The notes below the pieces were generated by a model. That model ran no database searches. It was not told the DNA's origin and saw only the letters and a program-made list of their open reading frames with translations. From Dinochytrium kinnereticum (lineage: Eukaryota; Chytridiomycota; Chytridiomycetes; Chytridiales; Chytridiaceae): DNA of 13,569 nucleotides. The stretch lies in assembly GCA_027604005.1 (NCBI GenBank), contig JADGJT010000519.1, forward strand, positions 1-13,569, given 5' to 3'. The translations under genes and the position numbers were made by a program. The stretch's first letter is position 1; each line of letters starts with the position of its first letter. Shown here piece after piece: positions 6,780 through 13,569 of this stretch.

Positions 6780-7939
6780 TGCCGTTGGGTTGACTGTTAC
6801 AATTGTTGCCCTCCCGTTTAACTTCTTTCGCTTTGCCTCATGTCTCACTGTAAGCCTGTCTGCCTCAACAAGCCGCCTCTGTATCACATATGCAAACATG
6901 CCTTCGAAGCGAAGTTAAGGGGACTTCAACTGAAAACGTCTTGGAAGACTTCAGCTACTGTTGATTAAAAACCATCAATCCTACTTCCTCTTCCCGTGTT
7001 GAATTATTGTACGTTTTAGATGATAAGACCACCATGCCACAACAACACTGGTCCAGCCTCTTTACAACTGTAGTGGATATCAGAGCAAACGATCACATTA
7101 ACAGTCTCAGAGCTGCCTCAACAGAAGCCCAAGTCCTTTGAATACTGAAGACAAATAAAAGCACTTTCTGAAGTCCCACAATTCTTACACATGTCCATAG
7201 TAAGCGTCAGGAAGATTTTTTACGGATACGCTTAACCTGGCTTCAAGCATATTCATGATAACGGTCCTGATTGCATTTTAACTACAGCCTTTTTTTTTCA
7301 GGCGAGAGGACGGATATGAAAGGAGCAAAACCCAAAATCAGATATTGGTTCTGTGCTATTAAACGGTCACTCGATGTTATGCAATTAGGGTTAGGGTTAA
7401 AACTATCACTAAAGCTGGAACTTTTCGTCATCGTCATCGCCTTCGGGAAACGGGTACCACGTTTGCCACATCTTGTTCTGAAGTGGTTATCTGCCGCGTT
7501 TACCCTGTAAGTTAGCGTTAAGATGGCCTGCTCATTAAGACCAAGACAACAGACTAAGCCCGCACAAGCTCAATGAAAATCACGTACAAAAGCACAAAGC
7601 TCCTGGAGAGAGGTTTCGTTATTTTATTGTGATGGCAACCCCATGAAAGGTGTAAAATCCTTTCTCTATCAGAAAAAGCCTACAGCATCGCGCAGCGCTT
7701 ATTGCTGCGGACATGGAGCAAGACATCGCTTTTAATCAAGAGTAAGGGATGCTTTCCAAGGCACGGGGCTAAAAATCAATCGACCGCTTCGAGTGAATTT
7801 CAACTTCAGAAAGGGTTACAGCCATCCTCTCTTTATCACCGTTTCTAGTTGTCAAGTTGCTTCATTAAAATGGGTGTTATTTATTATACGGTCAAGAGGG
7901 TGAAAACAAATTGCACATAGAGCTACGGAAACATCACGT
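6780..7939. other. Gene-free spacer between convergent copies E and F
   Basis: No recognisable gene was found. A plus-strand frame at 7271-7510 shows no domain. The only distinctive element is the telomere-like run at 7385-7400, listed separately. Confidence 0.4.
7385..7400 (+). repeat. Short interstitial telomere-like repeat
   Basis: TTAGGGTTAGGGTTAA contains two full TTAGGG units plus a partial one. TTAGGG is the usual telomere repeat in many filamentous fungi. The run is too short to be a telomere. It may be a chance match, a telobox-like protein binding site, or a scar of end repair. Confidence 0.5.
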
Positions 7940-7945
7940 TTTATT
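7940..7945 (-). terminator. Polyadenylation signal AATAAA, copy F
   Basis: On the minus strand AATAAA lies at 7945..7940, 88 bp after the stop codon of copy F. Confidence 0.45.
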
Positions 7946-8032
7946 TAAAAACCAGAGTGGAAAAAATAAAACTGTGTTTGCGCAAGCATCTGCCATAACC
8001 AAAGCTATTCGAAGGCTACATCTTGAGACGGA

Positions 8033-8255
8033 TCACATGGCATTGCACTCGCAGTTGGGCCTGCCGGGGGGGCAAGGCCTGCATGGGCCACCAGGAGCAG
8101 GGCTACAGTTGGGTGTATGGAACGAATGAAAAGAGTTTAAAAAAACGCGTGTGTGGGGTGAAGCTTTAATGAAGAGAAGATACGTACGCAGGTGCGGCGA
8201 CAGCAGCGCCAATGAAGAGAGCGGCGACGGTGAGGAAGATGGCCTTGACGTTCAT
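8033..8255 (-). CDS. Small secreted cysteine-rich peptide, copy F
   Basis: Exon 1 is 8255..8188, the intron is 8187..8103 (85 nt, GTACGT donor, CTGTAG acceptor), and exon 2 is 8102..8033, giving 45 residues. Exon 1 differs from copy B by a single silent base. The mature part is PAPGG then PCRPCPPGRPNCECNAM, with the same C-x2-C-x6-C-x-C framework and three residues after the last Cys. Exon 2 carries a run of seven C bases coding Cys-Pro-Pro, a spot prone to slippage and to sequencing error; the frame is correct as given. It is the only other minus-strand copy besides A and converges with copy E. The function is unknown. Confidence 0.85.
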
Positions 8256-8357
8256 GTTTAGATGTTGCTTGAAAGAGGTCTTGGTGGTGGGGATGAGGTT
8301 TCAGTAGATTGAAGTGAGGATGTGAGTTTGGAGCAAGAGAAAGGGAGCCTTTTTATA
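8256..8357 (-). promoter_or_regulatory. Core promoter and conserved leader of copy F
   Basis: On the minus strand TATAAAAAGG lies at 8357..8348, about 95-100 bp before the ATG. The leader at 8298..8256 (CCTCATCCCCACCACCAAGA then CCTCTTTCAAGCAACATC) matches copies B and D closely. Confidence 0.65.
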
Positions 8358-9067
8358 TCACAGAAAGGAGGGCTCGGGGAAAATAAATATGTAGGTGAAT
8401 AAAAAGAAAGAAAAAAAGTAGAGAGAAGTCAGAGAGGAGAAGCTTCGGAAAACTTAGCCCATTATTCATCCGCTTTGTAATGGCCCTTTCTTCTGCCGAT
8501 TTTCAGTTCAACTTCATAACAGCGATGTTCGAGCATATAGGTGTGGAGTGTGTGTCGGACATTTTTGTTACCCACTTGAATTTGAGTTTGCCCAAGGTCA
8601 AGTTCATGCAGACATGTTGACTGGGCCCTCCCTGAAACACCCTTATCCAGGGCAACAGCGCAGCAAATAGCCTTCATTCACCTTGATCGACTTCTACCAG
8701 CAGCTTGAGGTCTGATCAAAGTTTACTAATATATAATCATTATCGGAACAGCTAAGGTTTTCAACGATAGTGCAAACACGGCGTGGGCGCGTATCGACAC
8801 CTCTGCCCTGAACTCCCCAGATGACAGGAATACTGGGCACTTGGATCTCTTCTTAATTCAATATTAAGATTAGCATCTTACTTTTGTGAGTTATCACGAC
8901 CTTGTACACCTGTAAGTTTCATCCGGTAAGCGTCTGAAGCCCGGCGATATGCGGAGCCGGCTGCATATCTTTCCTCATGCCGCATTTATCGGAAGGTGAT
9001 TTGGTCTATGCGTGATTATGATACAGATAAGGAAGGTCAATGTGTTGCTGGGTCCATTCGATGGTGA
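8358..9067. other. Gene-free region upstream of copy F
   Basis: It starts with an A/G-rich tract (8380-8440). The minus-strand frame 8677..8462 has no recognisable features. Nothing else was identified apart from the small hairpin at 8946-8969. Confidence 0.4.
8946..8969. repeat. Imperfect 24-bp inverted repeat
   Basis: GATATGC, GG, AGCCGGCT, GCATATC can fold into an 11-bp stem with a two-base bulge and no unpaired loop. As double-stranded DNA it is a near-palindrome. There is no neighbouring gene to assign it to. Confidence 0.45.
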
Positions 9068-9498
9068 TTCTTTCGTTTCGTTTTTTCCGGTGGGGCATCG
9101 CTTGACGTCGTGGGCATTCTACATAATTCTTCAATACCTGACCTCACCGACACCTATGACTCTCTTTCACGTCTTGCTAGCGACTCCTCAAACCGTAAAG
9201 AGGTAATCACACTTGCGTTGCGGCCTCTGTAAAAGATGTGGTATTTCCAAGCACTGCATTTTGATTATGAACGCTGGAACATGGGCCGCTTGGGCATCGC
9301 AGCAGCATTCCGTCATTGAACTTGAGTGAGAGACAGTCTGATCGTCGAATTTGTGCCTGTTAGTTCATCGAAGGGCGACTTGAGTCAAATCTCTTCTTTA
9401 TGACATTGTTAGACGGAATGCGGCCCGAATTGCGTGTACATATCCATCGCCACAATGACATGACGCCTGCGGAAAATGACCTGCATGAATACGCGTGA
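9068..9498 (+). pseudogene. Decayed coding remnant, possibly retroelement gag-like
   Basis: Two open segments look like former protein. At 9068-9229 there are 54 codons ending at TAA, including DLTDTYDSLSRLASDSSNRK and a following EVITLALRPL. At 9364-9498 there are 44 codons between stops, including FMTLLDGMRPELRVHIHRHN and DMTPAENDLHEYA; with a one-base shift, RDISAIER follows. The second segment resembles the gag pattern 'FLxGLRPExR...A' of LTR retrotransposons. Between them all frames are broken. I see no reverse transcriptase, protease or long terminal repeats here. The family assignment is by eye and weak; a relic of another gene is equally possible. Confidence 0.3.
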
Positions 9499-9821
9499 TA
9501 TTTCTGCAATAGAAAGGTGAATGATTAAAGTAAGGCTCCTATCTCCTTGTTGAGCTTTGGGGGATATATCCTGAGTCTGTTACTTTTCTCCTTGTTCTGG
9601 GTGTGGGGTTTCTTAGTATTTTGATTGTTTTAAGGAAAACAATGAAAGTTTTGACTGGATGTAATAAGTTGATTACGCGTTTCTATTGGTAAAATGTATG
9701 AAATCACAGTAACGTGTAAGAAATGAAGGGAGTTGCGATGGAGGAAAGTCTCCAAAAGTAAACAAAACTGAGAACATATTCTAATACAAAAAGAATGGAT
9801 AACGGAAGCCCCAAAGCATCT
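9499..9821. other. 3' flank of the alpha-amylase gene
   Basis: This is the region downstream of the amylase stop codon on the minus strand. I find no canonical AATAAA on that strand, so the poly(A) signal is probably a variant. No other gene was recognised. Confidence 0.35.
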
Positions 9822-12361
9822 CTAGGCCTTGCAGACGTAGGTCTGGTAGTAGGAGTCAAATTCTCCCAAAACACTTGCGGGAACAAAGATGGCATAACCC
9901 CTCTTCTCAAGCGTAAGGTTTCCGGGACCAAAGTCCAAGACCTTTCCACCACCGTTAGCAGCCTTAGCAAAAGCCGTCACAGTGGGGTTAAGAATGTTCA
10001 CAAACTTGGTATCAGCAGCCACTCCAGCATCCACGTAGATCGACCAGGAGTTGACAGTGTAAGGGCCGTTCCGCTTCATGTTCATGAGAATGACGGATTC
10101 GTAATCGCTGATTCGGGAGAAGGCAAGGAGACCGTAATCATCGGCTTTCCGTACAAAGGTCTTTCCGCTCTTCAAAGCCGCGCAAGACCTTCGGATTCGA
10201 ACCAGTCTCCTGGTGTGAACGTAGATGAAGTTGTTCATGTCGAGGTACGGGTCGTTCCTCCAGTCGTATTTGACGTAGGGGCCAAAGGGACCGACGGATG
10301 CAAGTGCGTCTGTCTTAGGGTTCGCCGTTCGAAGCTTCCAGCCGGATGAGGTGAAGAATGCTGCGCGGGAGGAAGAGTGGGAGGCTCCGTCGTATCCGGA
10401 GGCGGCGCAGACTTGCTTGAGATGATTGTCGGCTACTTGGTTTCCGCCAGTGATTTTACTATAGTTGCAGTCACCAGAGAAACCCTGCTCGGAGCCGTAG
10501 TAAATGATGGGTTGTCCTTGGATGGTCATGAGGAAAGCCATGGAGAGTCCAATGGTGGCAATGGGGTCACGGTCAAGCTCCTGTTTTCCGTTGGAGAGAG
10601 GATGGTTGAGATCGAGGAAAAAGGCAAAGGGAAGGAAAAACACAGGGGGAAGGTTGGGGGGGGGGCACTCACGTTCTTGAGCAGCCTAGGCCAGTCGTGA
10701 ATCTCAAGAGGAGTCCAAGAGATTCCCATGTTGCCCTGCGAGGCAACAGTCTGGTACTGGTTGTTGAAGTAATCGGCAATCCTGGAAGGGCTCGAATCAT
10801 AGTTCAAGCTGGTTCCATCTGCTTTCTGGGCGTACTCGAGGATGATTTTTCGAGTGGTGCCGCCGAGGAAGAAGTCGTAGATGGCGTTCAAACCAGGGTA
10901 CTTTGCTTTTGGGTGCGCATTGAAGATTGGTGAGAGCTGCCTGATCTTGGTGGTCAGAGTTGCAGGGACAGATTGCCTGGGGTCGGGGTTGTTGTTGTTC
11001 AGAGTGTGGAACATGGAACCCAGGCGACGGCCTTCCCACTGGACATCAGCGGCTACTTCACCTGATGAAAAAAAAAAAAGGGCCATGGCTTTCAGTATGG
11101 GCGAGTTATGTGAACGCGGGCAATGAAGGATGGAATCTTACCAATGATGTAGAAGTTGTCTTTCTTCAGCTTGTTGGCATAATCACGGATGTTGGTTGAG
11201 AAGTGAGCGATAAAGTCCTCGCTGATGTGCTTTGCAGCGTCCAACCTGAACCCGTCGACGTCAGCGTACGCAATCCAGTACTTATGAATAGCAGTGTAAA
11301 CCTCCTGGAAATCATAGTTCCTGGTGTCGTAGTCAAAGTATCCGTCAGTAAAGTCACCATAGACGGTGGCAGGTCCTTGGCCCGTGGTGTCGTCGTTGCC
11401 GTTGGGCCCGCAGCGCGCAAAAAAGTATTGGCTCTGAAGAGGACCAAAGAAGTTGGGAGAGAACTTGAGAGTTCCGCGCTTGCTATCGTCGGAAGGGCCT
11501 CCGGTCCATGAGGCTTGGTTGAGGGTGTTGGCGCACTCGTAGCGGTTGGAGGGCTTGGCCGAGTAATATGTGTCGACGTCGCAGAGGTGGTTGACGACGA
11601 GGTCCATGACAACCTGCGGTTATATTGAAACAGAAGTCGCAAGGAGTTTAGAAAAAAGAACGTGGATTGAGGAGATTAGGCAGAGAAAACGATATCGATT
11701 ATGATTACCTTGATGTTTTTGGAGTGGGCATACTGGACTAGGTTGCGGTAGTCCTCATTGCTTCCGAAGCCGGGGTCAATTACCGTTGGGTCAGTGGTGC
11801 AGTAGCCGTGGTAGGCACCGTCATGCTTGACGACTGGGGTGATCCAAAGGACAGTGGCACCGAGGTCGGCAATGTAGTCAATTCGTTGCTGGATACCAGC
11901 AAGATCACCGCCCTGTCGCCATTCTGATGAAAGGTAGAACGTGTATCAGGGATGGAAGGATAAGAAAAAGAGAAAGAGAATAGGTGGCAGCAGTACAAAG
12001 GACAAAATAGAAAGAAGCAAGTGCATTACTCACCGTTGACATTGTAAAAGTTGCCCTTGGGTTGATCCTCGGCCTGACCATTACGAGGAAGGTTGAAGCC
12101 GTTGCGCGAAGGATCTCCGTCGTTGAAGCGATCAGGCACTATGTGGTAAACCACCTCATCAGCCCAGTTGGCAGGAGAAGGGAGACGTGTGAGGTTGGCA
12201 TTGGCAAAGTTTGCCTCAGCAGCCGAGACAAAGTTCTGGACGGCGTTAAGAACTGCCTGCTTGCCATCCCGTTCAAAGACGGGCCACTTTGGCTGTTGGG
12301 ACTGGGCAGAGACGAGTGCGAGACTGGCGATTGAGGCCAGTAGGATAGAAGGTGAGAGCAT
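9822..12361 (-). CDS. Secreted GH13 alpha-amylase-like glycoside hydrolase, 5 exons, 720 aa
   Basis: It probably hydrolyses alpha-1,4-glucan bonds of starch or glycogen outside the cell. Exons are 12361..12034, 11923..11709, 11613..11142, 11061..10673 and 10580..9822. The four introns are 110, 95, 80 and 92 nt, all GT...AG. Residues 1-19 are a signal peptide (MLSPSILLASIASLALVSA). A roughly 45-residue leader precedes the TIM barrel, which opens with VVYHIVPDRFNDGD (70-83). Region I is DLVVNH (185-190). Region II is GFRLDAAKH (302-310), with nucleophile Asp306. Region III is FYIIGE, with acid Glu340. Region IV is LEIHDWPR, with Asp461. PIIYYGSEQ is at 492-500, and a C-terminal beta domain follows from about 610. 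Ile459 replaces the usual Asn before His-Asp. N-glycosylation sites are NLT at 56 and 689. No starch-binding domain was seen. The ATG at 12361 is chosen because an in-frame ATG at 12454 lies upstream of the TATA box. The subfamily, and maltogenic or transferase activity, cannot be excluded. Confidence 0.92.
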
Positions 12362-12431
12362 GACTGGGGTTGTAGACTCCACTGGGGTGCAGGTAAGGTG
12401 ACGGGTGGCGACAGGCCTGATGGTTTTTATA
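12362..12431 (-). promoter_or_regulatory. Core promoter of the alpha-amylase gene
   Basis: On the minus strand TATAAAAA lies at 12431..12424, about 65-70 bp before the ATG at 12361, similar in form to the TATA boxes of the peptide genes. Two CTGGGG-type words (SYGGRG, the consensus of the fungal carbon repressor CreA/Mig1) lie on the opposite strand at about 12364 and 12382. They sit inside the probable 5' untranslated region, so I give them little weight. Confidence 0.6.
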
Positions 12432-13569
12432 CCAACTGCTAGGAGCAATTTCAAAGCGTCAATAGCTAATAGATGATTTAGCCTCTTTGAGATTGAGAAG
12501 CCCTGCTAACTGTCTTTTTTTTTTTTCTTTTGCTTTTTTTCTTTTTCTTTGTCGCCTCCTTCAACTGTTTATTTTCCTCTTCTCCTTTTCGTTTTTTTAT
12601 TCAAGGGGGAAAAGGTTGAAGGGTCCTACTGTGGAACAAGTCCATAATAAGACATAGTAGAACAGGCAATTGTGCGCTCAGTTCTGCTTAATAGATGTAA
12701 TACCTGTGATGTTCCTCTGGAACGTGATAGTGGATATTCGCAATCATGGTTGATCGATGGGTGGGTTATTCAAGGAAAATATCTATTTCGCTGGAGAAAA
12801 AGAAAACCCTCAAACTACGGCCTCAGCCACAACTTTTCACGCTGGACTGTGACGGCCGGGCGCATCGCATGATCATCCCAACAAAAGAGCATCTACCCAT
12901 CGGATGCAGAGAAGGGAAAGCCCAGCTCGCCTGCTGCATGTATGCATCAACGGTGGGTCGGTGGGGCTTGAAGCAGGGGACGGCATGGATGGAAGGGGCT
13001 GACGCCTTGGCTGCCCGTCTGTCTGTGGTGACTGGTGATGGTTGGCGTTGAACGACGGCGCTCACCACAAAAAAAAAACTCTCCTCCAAACACCGTCTCG
13101 TTCAAGTCTTTTTCCTTTGGAAACGGGCGAATTTGCCTGGATCCCTGGTTTCTGTGCAGCGATTGTGTCTGCGCTGTTGCACACCAGCAAGTTTGTGCTT
13201 GGGAAACCTTTTTGACGCGGTGCGACGCGTCTGGGGCGTCAGGAATTATCTCCCACGCGTCTTTTTTGATACGACTGTAATTGGCCTGAGAATCTTTTTT
13301 TTTCTTTTTATTTTCTTTTCTTTATCGATTGGAGAATGAATTGCATATTTGGATACTCCTTGAACAGCATTCAAATTGCATTCAAAAATAAATCAGTGTA
13401 TGGGAAGCAGATAATCCGCCCATACCAGAGGAAGATGGGGTATATGTAGGCTTGCTATCCAAGTGTTCGAAGTCCTGACCTTGGTACCCCCACCACACGG
13501 TCTCTCAGTACGCTATGTGTGCTGGTCATAAGCTGTGCTCTAGTCCCACTGACTTTCTTCATGGTGGTT
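12432..13569. other. Upstream flank of the amylase; no recognised gene
   Basis: T-rich low-complexity tracts lie at 12513-12551 and 13296-13323, with an A-run at 13070-13078. Overlapping frames at 12672-13339 show no recognisable protein. At the edge, TATATG at 13440 and a pyrimidine-rich lead into ATGGTGGTT at 13561 could be the start of a further plus-strand gene, but three codons are not evidence enough for a call. Confidence 0.35.

Noticed and set aside
9795..10349. 184-codon open frame on the plus strand
   Set aside because: It lies antisense to amylase exon 5 and has no recognisable domain; it is a shadow of a long conserved coding exon.
11166..11642. 158-codon minus-strand frame in the amylase locus
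   Set aside because: It is a wrong-frame reading of exon 3, very rich in Ser, Thr and Arg and without domains; the frame carrying the GH13 motifs is the real one.
12362..12454. Upstream in-frame ATG that would lengthen the amylase by 31 residues
   Set aside because: It lies upstream of the TATA box and would bury the clear signal peptide that begins at 12361.
13561..13569. Start of another gene at the right edge
   Set aside because: Only three codons are visible; the TATA-like word at 13440 is suggestive but not enough.
1..13569. CRISPR arrays, operons, bacterial insertion sequences or riboswitches
   Set aside because: None seen. The spliced genes and fungal-type promoters show a eukaryotic genome, and the repeats present are gene duplicates and small tandem repeats.

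Overview
The window looks like nuclear DNA of a filamentous or otherwise intron-rich fungus. The genes have short introns (64-110 nt) with GT...AG ends and CTAAC/CTGAC/CTAAT-like branch sites. They have TATAAAAAG-type core promoters 60-110 bp before the ATG, AATAAA signals downstream, and long gene-poor spacers. A secreted GH13 alpha-amylase fits a fungal lifestyle. I cannot fix the phylum from the sequence alone.

Left two thirds (1-8360): an array of six copies of one small gene family that I do not recognise as a named family. Five copies look intact and one is dead. Order and strand: A(-) 1-244, cut by the window edge; B(+) 1496-1744; C(+) 3134-3370, pseudogene; D(+) 4737-4984; E(+) 6445-6646; F(-) 8033-8255. 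Each intact gene encodes a 45-46 residue pre-peptide. Exon 1 gives an almost invariant secretion signal. A phase-2 intron follows, and exon 2 gives a short Pro/Gly/Cys-rich mature peptide with the invariant spacing C-x2-C-x6-C-x-C and exactly three residues after the last Cys. All copies share a 5' leader and, except C, a TATA box, so they are probably co-regulated. B to E start about 1.6-1.7 kb apart, and short homologous blocks survive downstream of several copies, which points to old tandem duplication. A and B form a more recent inverted pair that mirrors exactly about coordinate 870.

Middle (8360-9820): no intact gene. It holds a small imperfect hairpin and a decayed coding stretch around 9068-9498, whose second part resembles a retrotransposon gag fragment (low confidence).

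Right (9822-12361, minus strand): a five-exon gene for a complete secreted GH13 alpha-amylase-like protein of 720 residues with all catalytic residues, except that the Asn normally found in conserved region IV is replaced by Ile. From 12432 to the right edge I see only low-complexity T-rich DNA and unrecognised sequence.

The peptide array and the amylase are both secreted products, but nothing in the sequence links them functionally. The main object of interest is the peptide family: a conserved signal exon joined to a fast-changing, fixed-cysteine-framework mature exon, present as multiple linked copies.
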